DNA of 64,000 nucleotides from TMED14 sp003507115 (lineage in GTDB: Bacteria > Bacteroidota > Bacteroidia > Flavobacteriales > Schleiferiaceae), in NCBI GenBank assembly GCA_943787925.1, contig CALSOH010000002.1:1-64000 (forward strand), in the 5' to 3' direction. A model generated the notes under the pieces. The model was not told the origin of the DNA. It saw nothing but the letters and a program-made list of their open reading frames with translations, and did no database searches. Position numbers and translations under genes: made by a program. Shown here one piece after another: positions 48,072 to 56,531 of the stretch (position 1 is its first letter; each line of letters begins with the position of its first letter).

Positions 48072-49555
48072 AACTGCAGGCTAGTGATACAATGATAATC
48101 TTCTGGCGCAGGGATCCCTGAGGCCCATAGGCCTCAATGAGGTAGAGTCCCGCGCTGGTGGGCGCCGCAATACTCTGCATGCCCGGGCTCAAGGGTCCGC
48201 TCGAAAGCTCCTGACCGTTGAGGCCATAGAGGCGGTAGGCGCTAAAGCCTTCGCCAATGGAGCGCAGCATAATACGATCTTGGTTTTGGTAGGCCACAAA
48301 CAGGTCGGCAGCATTGGGCTCCTCTACCCCTACCGTGCTTAAGCTAAAGTGAAGCGCAAAACGCGGACCCTCCTGAGTCCAGCCCTGGTGGGTGAAGGCG
48401 TAGTCGCTTTGGTTTAGGTCGTGGTAGCTGCCGGTGAGCTTGTCTTCGAGGTAGACGTCATAGTACTGGCCTCCGGTTACCTGCTCGAGGCGTACTACCA
48501 AACTTCTCGCCAGCCACTGCGTAGCTAAAGCCCATAGGGAGCACCTTGGCCGCATCAATCTGCGTGGCGTTGATGGCGATGCGCTCGCCCATATCCCAGG
48601 TGAAGACATTGGGCATCGCGGGGCCGTTGGTCATCTTCCAGGCGTCGTAGGCACCGTCAAAGCCATCGTCCGTTCCCTGTATGTTGGCCACCCACAAGCG
48701 GTCTGTCGTGGCGGAATCTCCCGCCTTGGTGACCGTGACAATGAGGTTGTCGGGTATCGTTTTGTAGTAGGCAGGGCTGCTAGAGACCGTGCCGTGGGTA
48801 GCCATTGTCGTGGCAATGGACGCACCGGCTTGAGTCGCCTGCACCCAAAATGCCTGCATGGGGGGAATTACCGGGTCGGTAATAGCAGCCCCAGCACCAC
48901 TGTAGTACTTGTAGCTCGTAGTTGCGGGATCCCAGATGTAAAAGGCTGAATTCACGTTGGTCAGTGAAACCGTGGACCAGTCCAGCCCGCAGGTGTAGGG
49001 ATTGCCGATGAGGTTCCAGCCTGTGCCAGATCCACCTGCAAGTGAATTGGAGCCAAAATAGCCCAAGGTGTGGGTCATCGACGTGTTCGGAGTGCCCGTG
49101 ACACTGGCATTGGCTGCAGCTGTCAAAAACGGAATCTGCGAGGCGTCCACACGCGCCGCGAAGCCAAGACCTGCTGTGGCAAAGTTGGCGCCTATCGTAG
49201 ACCAATTGCCGGCCGCCGCGTCGTAGGAATAGAGCTTTGTCTTATCGCCAGAGGTCGTCGTAAACCCCTGTGATACCGGTGATGATACTAAATGAGAGCC
49301 AGCTTCGAGGTACTGAGACTGTACCACATCCCCGGTGGCCGTACCTGAGATTTTTAACTGGCTGTAGGCCGTCGTGGAGGCATCAAGGGTAACAGTCCCC
49401 GCATTAGAAAAGTTACCGCCCGCCGTTACCACCGCCCCGGGCGACAGGTACAGAAGTCCGCCTGAAGCCACCTCCAAGTTTTGACCAAAAGCAGCAAAGT
49501 TTATGGTGATCAGGGTGCATGCGAGCACCATGGTCTTGGTAGTTTGTGTGATCAT
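47995..49555 (-). CDS. Secreted protein with T9SS type A-like C-terminus (one or two frameshifts)
   Basis: About 500 aa from the ATG at 49555. It has a signal peptide (KTMVLACTLITINFAAFGQ), then a strand-rich region typical of Bacteroidota surface proteins: GGLLYLSPGAVVTAGGNFSN, SQYLEAGSHLVSSPVS, NLIGNPYTCGLDWSTV and IPPMQAFWVQA. The frame changes near 48500 (AGEK to LVVRLEQV). The tail, LYGLNGQELSSGPLSPG and SAGLYLIEAYGPQGSLRQKI, is a T9SS sorting domain that should end near 48081. As read the frame runs on to 47995 into the next gene, so one more indel near 48085 is likely. It is followed at once by the PLDGG mini-protein. Confidence 0.7.
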
Positions 49556-49639
49556 AATCCTGCTTGTAAAAATGAAGTGTCGTTTGAGACTGCTGTAAGG
49601 TACGTGTATTCCCCCCGTAATTCGAAAACAATGAAAAAG

Positions 49640-49732
49640 ATAATTTTTGATTTCAGCATTCTGTGCTTCAAGTGCTGCAATCTTGGCGTCTTGCTCATTG
49701 ATGGTAACCATCAGAGCCAGTCTGGCGACCAC
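49640..49732 (-). other. Coiled-coil coding remnant upstream of the secreted-protein gene
   Basis: In frame with, but upstream of, the 49555 start is LALMVTINEQDAKIAALEAQ followed by NAEIKN. This is the type of heptad segment found at the C-terminus of tail-fibre-like Bacteroidota surface proteins. There is no room for a full gene, because the GCTAGAGG repeat and the SemiSWEET gene lie just upstream. It may be the truncated end of a lost gene. Confidence 0.3.
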
Positions 49733-49760
49733 GAGGCTCCCCGATGGCCATCAACTTTCG

Positions 49761-49840
49761 AGCCCTCTAGCCTTCCAGCTTCAGGGCCAAGCCCGAGCCC
49801 TCCAGCTACCTAGCCACCTAGCTTCCTAGCCCTCTAGCTT
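49761..49840. repeat. GCTAGAGG-type short repeat, copy 2
   Basis: On the minus strand about seven imperfect copies of a GCTAGAGG/GCTGGAGG unit occur in 80 bases. They share the 15-mer AAGCTAGAGGGCTAG with the repeat at 33.93 kb. The block begins ten bases after the SemiSWEET stop. Confidence 0.5.
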
Positions 49841-49849
49841 ACGATCCCC

Positions 49850-50095
49850 TCACCCATTCCGCACCTTCGTCACCAAAATGATGGTGGCGAGGACCAGGGT
49901 AATGGCATTGGCGGCCGTCATAGGCACATCGCCGATGATCAAACCGTAGGCAAGCCAACAGGCGATGCCTGCGGTGAAAAGGATGTACATCCAAAGGCTA
50001 ATCGAAGCGGTGTCCCGCGTTCGGATCACCTTGACCGCCTGGGGAACAAAGGAGACCGTGGTGAGCATTGCAGCGGCCCAGCCGACCCATTCCAT
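49850..50095 (-). CDS. SemiSWEET sugar transporter
   Basis: 81 aa, three membrane helices, the size of a single MtN3/PQ-loop unit that works as a dimer. The PQ motif is in TVSFVPQAVKVIRTRDT (P18, Q19), followed by SISLWMYILFTAGIACWLAYG and NAITLVLATIILV. SemiSWEETs move mono- or disaccharides down a gradient across the inner membrane. It lies 2 bp after the cyclophilin-FKBP gene and may share its transcript. Confidence 0.9.
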   Translation of the reverse strand: MEWVGWAAAMLTTVSFVPQAVKVIRTRDTASISLWMYILFTAGIACWLAYGLIIGDVPMTAANAITLVLATIILVTKVRNG

Positions 50096-50097
50096 GC

Positions 50098-51030
50098 TTA
50101 ACCGATTTTGACGAGTTCTACGTCAAAAATCAAGGTGGCGTGAGGAGGAATTACCCCACCTGCCCCTTGGGCGCCGTAGCCCAAGTTGGATGGAATGACC
50201 AAACGGCCTTTTCCGCCTTCGCGCAAGAGCATGATGCCCTCATCCCAGCCTGGAATTACCCGGCCCACTCCGATGGGAATGCCGATGGGCTGCCCGCGCT
50301 GAATGCTGGAGTCAAAAGTGAAGCCATCGGTCAGGCTGCCGGTATAGTGGACTTGGATATTTTGGCCCTTCTTGGGATAGGCACCCGTTCCTTCCACATC
50401 GATGCGGTAGTAGAGGCCCGAATCTGTTTTGGTCATGCCCTCCGTCAGCGAAGCGAGGGCCTTCTCGGCTGCGGCTTTCTCCGCCGCTTCCTTCTCGCGG
50501 ATGGACGCCATGCCCGCATCAAAGGCGGCTTGGGCATCAAAGGCCTCGGCATCTGCTCCGACAGCCATAATTTCTAGTCGATCGAGCGAGTCGTCCTGCT
50601 TCACGGCATCTACGACGTCCTGGCCTTCTACCACCTTACCAAACACGGTGTGCTTGCCGTCCAACCAACCGGTTTCGACGTGGGTGATAAAGAACTGCGA
50701 GCCGTTGGTGCCCGGACCGGCATTGGCCATAGACAACACGCCGGGGCCATCGTGCTTCAGCGAAGAAACAATCTCGTCGGGAAACTGGTACCCCGGACCG
50801 CCGGTGCCGCGGCCTTCGGGACAGCCCCCTTGAATCATGAAGTCCGCGATGACTCGGTGAAAGGACAACCCATCGTAATAGGGAACGCCGGCAGCTTTGG
50901 ACTTATTGGGCATACTGCCCTGAGCCAAGCCGACAAAATTTCCCACGGTCATGGGGGTTTCACGGTAGTGAAGAGAAACTGTAATGGCGCCTTTGGATGT
51001 GTGGAATTTGGCGTATAAACCGTCTTGCAT
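50098..51030 (-). CDS. Cyclophilin-FKBP fusion peptidyl-prolyl isomerase, cytoplasmic form
   Basis: 310 aa without a signal peptide. Residues 1 to about 150 are a cyclophilin domain (GLSFHRVIADFMIQGGCPEG, GPGTNGSQFFIT, LDGKHTVFGKVVEG). A charged Ala/Glu helix (about 170-200) links it to a C-terminal FKBP domain (NIQVHYTGSLTDGFTFDSS, VIPGWDEGIMLLREGGKGRL, GYGAQGAGGVIPPHATLIFD). Both active-site sets look complete. It would speed proline isomerisation and act as a chaperone. It is the downstream partner of a second fusion of the same design that carries a lipoprotein signal. Confidence 0.9.
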   Translation of the reverse strand: MQDGLYAKFHTSKGAITVSLHYRETPMTVGNFVGLAQGSMPNKSKAAGVPYYDGLSFHRVIADFMIQGGCPEGRGTGGPGYQFPDEIVSSLKHDGPGVLSMANAGPGTNGSQFFITHVETGWLDGKHTVFGKVVEGQDVVDAVKQDDSLDRLEIMAVGADAEAFDAQAAFDAGMASIREKEAAEKAAAEKALASLTEGMTKTDSGLYYRIDVEGTGAYPKKGQNIQVHYTGSLTDGFTFDSSIQRGQPIGIPIGVGRVIPGWDEGIMLLREGGKGRLVIPSNLGYGAQGAGGVIPPHATLIFDVELVKIG

Positions 51031-51054
51031 GAATTCTAGTATATTGAAAATGAA

Positions 51055-52239
51055 TTAGTTTCTCTTGATGTCTTCAACCCAAATATCAAACACCAAAGTG
51101 CTTCCTGGGGGAATGATGTCGCCTGCACCGCGCTCGCCATAACCCAATGCGGGAGGAATAATAAGTTTGACCTGAGCGCCTTTCTTTAGGCCAACCAAGC
51201 CCCGCTTCCATCCTTCAATCACACGGCCTTGGGGGCCAGCCACCACAGGGAATGGACCATAGGGCTCGCGCTGGGGCGTGTAGGTGCCAAAGAGTTCCGC
51301 CACGGACTTGACCGAAGAGTCAAAAGGACGGCCGGTGGACAAATAGCCCGCGTAATGCACCAACGCTTCATCGCCGGCACGGATGCCTTCGCCCTCGCCT
51401 TCCGCCAAAACCAGCAACTTCAACCCGTCACCGAGGTCGCGCGCTTTTTGGTTCCACTTGCTGTAAAGGGGCTCATAGATGTCGCTGTCCACAAAGCCTT
51501 CGCTGGCCAACCAGGTGTACTGTGCGGCACGCCCCTGGCCAACTTTGCTGGCCTCCTCCCGAGCTTGGGCAGTGGCCTCCTCGATCTCTTTCTTCTTGAG
51601 CAAGAAGGTGGCTGGGGCATCAAATTTCTTCGCCTCTTTGCCCACGCGGTAGATCTTTACATTCATCGTGATGGGCTCCTTGGGCATGTTGTTTTGGGGG
51701 TTGGTGGCCACGCGGGCCATCTCGGCGATTTTCTCGCCACCGAGGATCACATGACCAAAAATGGAATGGCGATCATCCAACCAGGGCGTCGCTACCTCTG
51801 TGATGAAGAATTGCGAACCGTTGGTACCGGGGCCGCTGTTCGCCATCGAAAGGATACCGGGGCCGTTGTGGCGCAGGTCAGGGTGAAATTCATCCGGAAA
51901 AGAATAACCGGGATCGCCTTCGCCCGTGCCTTTCGGGTCACCTCCTTGGCACATAAACTGAGGAATCACACGGTGGAAGGTCAAACCATCAAAAAAGGGC
52001 TCGCCACGCTTGATTTTCGTTTCGGGGTGATTGCCTTCTGCTAAGGCCACAAAATTCGCGACAGTCATGGGCGCCTTTTCCATTTCCAGCTTGAGGAGAA
52101 TGTCCCCTTCCGTGGTTTGGAACAACGCGTAGAGTCCATCCCCTACTTTAGCGGTTTCACCATTAACCTTAATCTTGGGCGTAGCGCCACAGGCTACCAT
52201 GAGAACTGCCACGAGGGCAAGAGCTACAATACGTTTCAT
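51055..52239 (-). CDS. Cyclophilin-FKBP fusion peptidyl-prolyl isomerase, lipoprotein form
   Basis: 394 aa. An N-terminal signal with a lipobox-like VLMVACG suggests export and lipidation. The cyclophilin domain has FHRVIPQFMCQGGDPKGTGE, GPGTNGSQFFITE and LDDRHSIFGHVILGG. A helical linker (residues about 205-270) leads to the FKBP domain (ALVHYAGYLSTGRPFDSSV, VIEGWKRGLVGLKKGAQVKL, GYGERGAGDIIPPGSTLVFD). It is the periplasmic or outer-membrane counterpart of the next gene. It follows a GldI-like FKBP lipoprotein, so three isomerase genes are clustered. Confidence 0.9.
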   Translation of the reverse strand: MKRIVALALVAVLMVACGATPKIKVNGETAKVGDGLYALFQTTEGDILLKLEMEKAPMTVANFVALAEGNHPETKIKRGEPFFDGLTFHRVIPQFMCQGGDPKGTGEGDPGYSFPDEFHPDLRHNGPGILSMANSGPGTNGSQFFITEVATPWLDDRHSIFGHVILGGEKIAEMARVATNPQNNMPKEPITMNVKIYRVGKEAKKFDAPATFLLKKKEIEEATAQAREEASKVGQGRAAQYTWLASEGFVDSDIYEPLYSKWNQKARDLGDGLKLLVLAEGEGEGIRAGDEALVHYAGYLSTGRPFDSSVKSVAELFGTYTPQREPYGPFPVVAGPQGRVIEGWKRGLVGLKKGAQVKLIIPPALGYGERGAGDIIPPGSTLVFDIWVEDIKRN

Positions 52240-52254
52240 ACGAGCGAAGTTGAT

Positions 52255-52770
52255 TTATTGAAGAATGCGAAGGTAATACACGAGGGGGGTGAGCGGAGGA
52301 ATGTCCGCCAAATCTCCCGCCAAGCCATGGGCCAAGTGGGCCGGAACGATGCAAATGAGGCTGTCTCCGACATGGGCGCGAATGAGGGCTTCCTGAAGTC
52401 CCCAAATGGCATCGTTGTCGCGAAGCACCGCCACCTCCTGGCGGAGGCTCTCCGCAAAGACCTCTCCATGCAGACTGTGGACATGCACTCGCAGTTGCAC
52501 CCGTTGGGCGGTATCGATAACAGGGGAACCGGGCGCAGTTTGGGTCCAAACATGCATGCCTGTCCCCGTGGGGACAAAGGCCAGGCCACTCGAATCCATA
52601 AAGGCCTCGATGTCCGCGCGCTCGGCCTCGAGGACGGCGCGGTTTTGCTCGATCAAGCGTTCCCGCATTTCGTGGGCGCTCAGAGGGGTCGTTTGCTCGG
52701 GTTCGGGACCCTGGCGAATACAAGCGGCGAGGGCGAGGAGCCCCACGGAGAGGAGGAGGACCTTTTTCAC
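52255..52770 (-). CDS. FKBP-type lipoprotein, GldI-like
   Basis: 171 aa. It has a lipoprotein signal (VGLLALAACIRQ; lipobox LAAC). The C-terminal half resembles a shortened FKBP fold (VQLRVHVHSLHGEVFAESL, IWGLQEALIRAHVGDSLICI, AHLAHGLAGD, LVYYLRILQ). This matches the gliding-associated isomerase-like lipoprotein GldI in size and in position between nrnA and PPIase genes. Several usual FKBP active-site aromatics are not evident, so enzymatic activity is doubtful. It overlaps nrnA by ATGA. Confidence 0.7.
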   Translation of the reverse strand: MKKVLLLSVGLLALAACIRQGPEPEQTTPLSAHEMRERLIEQNRAVLEAERADIEAFMDSSGLAFVPTGTGMHVWTQTAPGSPVIDTAQRVQLRVHVHSLHGEVFAESLRQEVAVLRDNDAIWGLQEALIRAHVGDSLICIVPAHLAHGLAGDLADIPPLTPLVYYLRILQ

Positions 52771-53771
52771 AAGGCTCCGAGTTCAGTCAAGGAGCTGCGC
52801 AAGCGAGCGAGCGTATCGGCCATGGAATCGTCGGATTTGCCCCCGGCGGCGTAGATATGTCCACCACCCTGCCAATGGGCCCGGGCAAATGCATTCACAT
52901 CGACGTCTCCCTTGCTTCGGAAGGACAACTTGATGATGCCGGCCGCGGCATCTTCGCGGGCAAAGGCCGAAACCAGTACGCCCGATATACTGAGAGCTTG
53001 GTTCACCAGGCCTTCCGTATCGCCGGCCTCGTAGCCGCATTCCACGAGGTCCTGGGCCGTCAAATGCACCAAGGCGGCTCGTCCTTCCGCCATGAGCTCT
53101 AGGCTGGACAGCGCCCGGCCCCACAGTCGGAGACGGCTGGGCGAATGGGCATCAAACAAGCGTTCGTGGATGACATGGGCTTCCGCCCCCGCCTCCACCA
53201 GTGCCGAAGCCGCCGCCAAGGTGGCGGGCGAAACACTGGAAAAGCGGAAGGATCCCGTATCGGTTATCAGTCCCATCATCAAGGCGTCGGCGGCCGAAGC
53301 GTCGAGCGCGCCCCCGTCTTGGGCAATAAAATCATAGACCATTTCGGCCGTGGAGGATTTGCTCGTCTGACTGTAGACAAAGTCGTAGCCCCCGTCGGGC
53401 TCCTGGTGGTGGTCCACCAAAACGCGAAAACCTTCAAATTCCGCCACCCAAGGCATGAGATCTTCTCCGACCCGCGATGCCGTGTTGTAGTCCAAAGAAA
53501 AGAGTCCTTCGGCCTCCTGGATGGCTCGTTCTGCAGCAGCCCGCTGCTCGCTGTGAACCATCACAAAGGCACTCGCATATCCGGGCGTCTTTTGCAAGGG
53601 TGCGGACGGGGCATTGGGCAACACCACCTGAACGCTATGGCCCTGACCCCGGAGATAATGGGCCAGTCCCAAGGAGCTCCCCACGGCATCCCCATCGGGG
53701 TTCCAGTGGGTCGTGATAACCAAGCGATGAGACTTAGAGGAAAGACGATGGGATAAATCAGATAGAGGCAT
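52767..53771 (-). CDS. DHH-family oligoribonuclease/pAp phosphatase (NrnA-like)
   Basis: 334 aa from the ATG at 53771 (MPLSDLSHRLSSKSHRLVIT); longer frames upstream overlap the divergent ndk gene. The DHH domain shows THWNPDGDAVGSSLGLAHYL, SLDYN and the signature FRVLVDHHQEPD, then GLITDTGSFRF. The DHHA1 domain near the C-terminus has SFRSKGDVDVNAFA and the GGGH-like QGGGHIYAAGGK. It degrades nano-RNA and may dephosphorylate 3',5'-pAp. Divergent from ndk across a 55-bp gap. Confidence 0.9.
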   Translation of the reverse strand: MPLSDLSHRLSSKSHRLVITTHWNPDGDAVGSSLGLAHYLRGQGHSVQVVLPNAPSAPLQKTPGYASAFVMVHSEQRAAAERAIQEAEGLFSLDYNTASRVGEDLMPWVAEFEGFRVLVDHHQEPDGGYDFVYSQTSKSSTAEMVYDFIAQDGGALDASAADALMMGLITDTGSFRFSSVSPATLAAASALVEAGAEAHVIHERLFDAHSPSRLRLWGRALSSLELMAEGRAALVHLTAQDLVECGYEAGDTEGLVNQALSISGVLVSAFAREDAAAGIIKLSFRSKGDVDVNAFARAHWQGGGHIYAAGGKSDDSMADTLARLRSSLTELGAL

Positions 53772-53797
53772 AGGACGGTCTGTGGGCGTAAATTTCG

Positions 53798-53805
53798 TAA
53801 TTTCG
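53798..53805 (+). promoter_or_regulatory. Possible -7 box of ndk
   Basis: TAATTTCG, one base from TAnnTTTG, lies 21 bases before the ATG at 53827 in the short nrnA-ndk gap. No clear -33 element. Confidence 0.3.
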
Positions 53806-53826
53806 CGGCCGAAAACGGAAAATATT

Positions 53827-54252
53827 ATGATGACCAACCGCACTTTTACTATGATCAAGCCAGACGCCGTCGCAAACGGACACATTGGCGCGATCCTCGA
53901 CATGATCAACGCCGCCGGCTTCCGCATTGTTGCGATGAAGCTGACGCAATTGAGCCGCCATGACGCGGGTCAGTTCTACGCCGTACACAGCGAGCGTCCA
54001 TTTTTTGGTGAGTTGGTCGAGTACATGACCTCAGGCCCTATCGTGGCCGCCATCCTCGAAAAGGACAACGCGGTAGCCGATTTCCGCACGTTGATCGGCG
54101 CAACCAACCCCGCCGAAGCCGCAGAGGGCACCATCCGCAAGCGCTTTGCGACATCGATCGCAGCCAATGCCGTTCACGGATCGGATTCCGATGAGAATGC
54201 TGCCTTGGAAGGCGCGTTCCATTTCTCCGGCCGAGAGCAGTTCAACTACTAA
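53827..54252 (+). CDS. ndk: Nucleoside-diphosphate kinase
   Basis: 141 aa from ATG ATG at 53827; the usual length of bacterial Ndk. It starts MMTNRTFTMIKPDAVANGHI. The catalytic histidine is in NAVHGSDSDENA, and the Kpn-loop and ATP-site residues are in YAVHSERPFFGELV and PAEAAEGTIRKRFA. It balances NTP pools by phosphate transfer through the histidine. Two terminators follow directly. Confidence 0.96.
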   Translation: MMTNRTFTMIKPDAVANGHIGAILDMINAAGFRIVAMKLTQLSRHDAGQFYAVHSERPFFGELVEYMTSGPIVAAILEKDNAVADFRTLIGATNPAEAAEGTIRKRFATSIAANAVHGSDSDENAALEGAFHFSGREQFNY

Positions 54253-54261
54253 GCATTCCCA

Positions 54262-54321
54262 CAGCGGGCCCCGCCCGCTTTTTTTTCCGGCTCATCCGTC
54301 AGGGTGAGCCGGTTTTTTTTT
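54262..54321 (+). terminator. Two back-to-back rho-independent terminators after ndk
   Basis: The first stem is AGCGGG...CCCGCT followed by eight T. Directly after it comes CCGGCTCA (54287-54294) pairing with TGAGCCGG (54305-54312), followed by nine T. Both fit transcription from ndk and shield the convergent recF-DUF721 unit. Confidence 0.8.
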
Positions 54322-54364
54322 GTGACGAGGTCCAGGATAAGGTGGAATCGAGTTCGCGAAAATT

Positions 54365-54658
54365 CTATCGCAGGGCGATTTCTTCCAGCACGACTTCGCC
54401 GGCTAAGGATTCATTCAAGGCCTGTAGGAGTCGACTGCGCTGCATACTCAATTCATGGCGCAGGGAATCGGAGTGGCAACGAACATGCAAAACCCCATTG
54501 TGCAGGCTAAACTTTTGGACCTTTTGTGTGGCCTCCTCGCCGAGCAAGCTCCGCCAAGCATTTTGGACCAAGGCCAATTGGAAGGCCGTCTTGTCCTGAT
54601 AGCCCTCCGTGAGTTGCCCGAGGACGTCGTGAATCGATTGCAAATTGGGGCGGGCCAT
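54365..54658 (-). CDS. DUF721 (DciA-like) protein
   Basis: 97 aa, the usual length of the Bacteroidota form. NAWRSLLGEEATQKVQKFSL and GVLHVRCHSDSLRHELSMQR followed by LLQALNESL are the core of DUF721, the family of the helicase loader DciA. It begins 4 bp after recF, a common gene order. A role in loading the replicative helicase is a family-based inference; the conserved core here is short and lacks the extended DciA tail. Confidence 0.8.
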   Translation of the reverse strand: MARPNLQSIHDVLGQLTEGYQDKTAFQLALVQNAWRSLLGEEATQKVQKFSLHNGVLHVRCHSDSLRHELSMQRSRLLQALNESLAGEVVLEEIALR

Positions 54659-54662
54659 AGAG

Positions 54663-55763
54663 TTAGGATATTGGGCTTAAATCAAAGACTTTGGCCTCTT
54701 CATTGACTTCTTTCACCATCAAGGCCGTTCGCTCTGGGTGGGTATCAGTGATAAAGATCTGTCCAAAATGGTGCTCGTTGACCAGACGAATCAGTCCCTC
54801 GACGCGGCGGGCATCGAGCTTGTCAAAAATGTCATCCAACAACAGAATGGGCTTAATGCCCAGCGCTTCTTTCAGGGCGTCAAAGACGGCGAGCTTAAGG
54901 GCCACGACATAGGATTTTTGCTGACCTTGGGAGCCGACGCGCTGCAAGGGCTCGCCATGCAAGGTGAAGACCAAGTCCTCGCGGTGTGGCCCCACCGAAG
55001 TGTACTGCAGGACGCGGTCTTTGGAAAGTTTTTCCGCCAACAATTCATCCAAAGGCTGGTCCAACATCGCCGACTTGAACGCGATGCCCACCGCTTCACT
55101 CTCGCCGGCCATCCAGGCATAGTAGTGCTTGAGTCGGGGCTCAAAGTCTTCGATGAACGCCTTCCGGGCGTCGTGAATGATCGGGGCCCACTGACAGAGC
55201 TGGCTGTCATAGAGTTCCAGCATGGCGGCGTCAAAGGTGCGGTTGGCGGCAAAATACTTAAGCAGGGCGTTGCGCTGACTCAACGCGCGGTTGTACTGAA
55301 TCAAGGCATCCAGAAAAGCCTTATTGGACTGCGCGATGACGCCGTCCATGAACTTGCGCCGTGCCTCGCTGCCTTCCGTGATGAGGTCGCGGTCTGAGGG
55401 AGAAATCATGACCACCGGAAAGCGTCCCAGGTGGTCGGCCAAGCGCGGATACTCCGCGTCGTCAGCCTTGAAGGCTTTCTTTTCCCCGCGTTTGAGCCCA
55501 CAATACACGGGGGTTTGGGTATCGCCCACCTCCATGGTTCCCTCCGCGACAAAGAAGGGGGCGTCAAATTGAATGCAGTGGCTATCCGTGCTATGGAAGT
55601 AACTCCGCGTCATGCACAGGACGTGCACCGCATCCAGGACGGTGGTCTTCCCTGCTCCGTTGGAACCTACCAGGGCATTGAGTTTGGGACTAAAGACAAA
55701 GTCCGCTTGCGCGTGGTTTTTAAAGTGGACCAAACGGAGATCTTGAAGAATCACATCCTGCAT
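54663..55763 (-). CDS. recF: DNA replication/repair protein RecF
   Basis: 366 aa. N-terminal LVHFKNHAQADFVFSP, Walker A LVGSNGAGKTTVLDAV (residues 31-46), the RecF signature region PSDRDLITEGSEARRKFMDG, SVGPHREDLVFTLHG and Walker B KPILLLDDIFDKLD. An SMC-like ATPase that helps load RecA at single-strand gaps. An exact -7 box ends 4 bases before the ATG. Divergent from a TPR membrane protein gene. Confidence 0.95.
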   Translation of the reverse strand: MQDVILQDLRLVHFKNHAQADFVFSPKLNALVGSNGAGKTTVLDAVHVLCMTRSYFHSTDSHCIQFDAPFFVAEGTMEVGDTQTPVYCGLKRGEKKAFKADDAEYPRLADHLGRFPVVMISPSDRDLITEGSEARRKFMDGVIAQSNKAFLDALIQYNRALSQRNALLKYFAANRTFDAAMLELYDSQLCQWAPIIHDARKAFIEDFEPRLKHYYAWMAGESEAVGIAFKSAMLDQPLDELLAEKLSKDRVLQYTSVGPHREDLVFTLHGEPLQRVGSQGQQKSYVVALKLAVFDALKEALGIKPILLLDDIFDKLDARRVEGLIRLVNEHHFGQIFITDTHPERTALMVKEVNEEAKVFDLSPIS

Positions 55764-55767
55764 CCCC

Positions 55768-55775
55768 CAAAAGTA
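55768..55775 (-). promoter_or_regulatory. -7 promoter box of recF
   Basis: Minus-strand TACTTTTG, an exact TAnnTTTG, 4 bases before the RecF ATG; predicts a leaderless or nearly leaderless transcript. Confidence 0.5.
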
Positions 55776-55796
55776 CCGCTGAACTATCCTTTTGGC

Positions 55797-55804
55797 TATC
55801 TTTG
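55797..55804 (+). promoter_or_regulatory. -7 promoter box of the TPR-ribH unit
   Basis: TATCTTTG, an exact TAnnTTTG, 30 bases before the ATG at 55835 and 21 bases from the divergent recF box. Confidence 0.5.
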
Positions 55805-55834
55805 GCGCCCTATTTCACTCCATATTATTCCCTC

Positions 55835-56530
55835 ATGGCGAAGAAAAACGAATTTGATCTGATTGAAAATCCCGAAGCCGTTGTTGAAGCAAGCCTCGGT
55901 AAGGTGGAATCTTTTGTCAACACAAACAAGCAGCGCATTACCCAAATCTTGGGCGGCGCCATCGCCCTCTTCGCCTTGATATGGGCCTACAACTTTTTTA
56001 TCGCAGTTCCCGCGGAAGAAGAGGCGCAAATTGCTATTTATCCCGCTCAGAAAGCCTTTGCTGCAGATTCTTTGGCCTTGGCCCTAAACGGAAACGCCAA
56101 CCAATTGGGCTTTCTGGATATCATCGACGAGCACGGCTCAACGAAAGCAGGCAACTTGGCGGAATACTATGCCGGTTTGTGCTACTTAGGTTTGGGACAG
56201 CCCGAAGAGGCCATTTCCCACCTGGACGACTTTGACGGCGACGACGGGGTGTTGAGCGCCGTATCCCTTGGAGCCATTGGCGATGCTTTTGCTGACCTCA
56301 ACCAACCGGAAGAGGCGGAAGAGTACTATGTCAAAGCGACCAAAGAAGAATCGAATGCTTTCTTGACGCCTTTCTTCTTGAACAAGGCCGGCATTACCGC
56401 CGAAATGAATGGCGATTACAAAGCGGCGTTGAAGTACTACACGCGCATCAAAAAAGACTTCCCCACCTCCAACGAGGCGGCGGATGTCGACGCTCTGATC
56501 GCGATGTGCGAGGCGAAAATCGCCCAGTAA
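55835..56530 (+). CDS. Membrane-anchored tetratricopeptide protein
   Basis: 231 aa from the ATG at 55835 (MAKKNEFDLIENPEAVVEAS); an in-frame ATG at 55802 lies inside the promoter box. One membrane segment (ILGGAIALFALIWAYNFFIA, about 39-58) is followed by an exported domain with three TPR-like units (LAEYYAGLCYLGLGQPEEAI, SLGAIGDAFADLNQPEEAEE, INKAGITAEMNGDYK-type). This is the YfgM-like layout of an inner-membrane periplasmic TPR protein. It precedes ribH by 1 base, a recurrent order next to recF in Bacteroidota. Confidence 0.85.
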   Translation: MAKKNEFDLIENPEAVVEASLGKVESFVNTNKQRITQILGGAIALFALIWAYNFFIAVPAEEEAQIAIYPAQKAFAADSLALALNGNANQLGFLDIIDEHGSTKAGNLAEYYAGLCYLGLGQPEEAISHLDDFDGDDGVLSAVSLGAIGDAFADLNQPEEAEEYYVKATKEESNAFLTPFFLNKAGITAEMNGDYKAALKYYTRIKKDFPTSNEAADVDALIAMCEAKIAQ

Positions 56531-56531
56531 G

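Noticed and set aside
53772..53927. Longer start for NrnA
   Set aside because: It would overlap the divergent ndk gene, and the DHH domain pattern begins just after the ATG at 53771.
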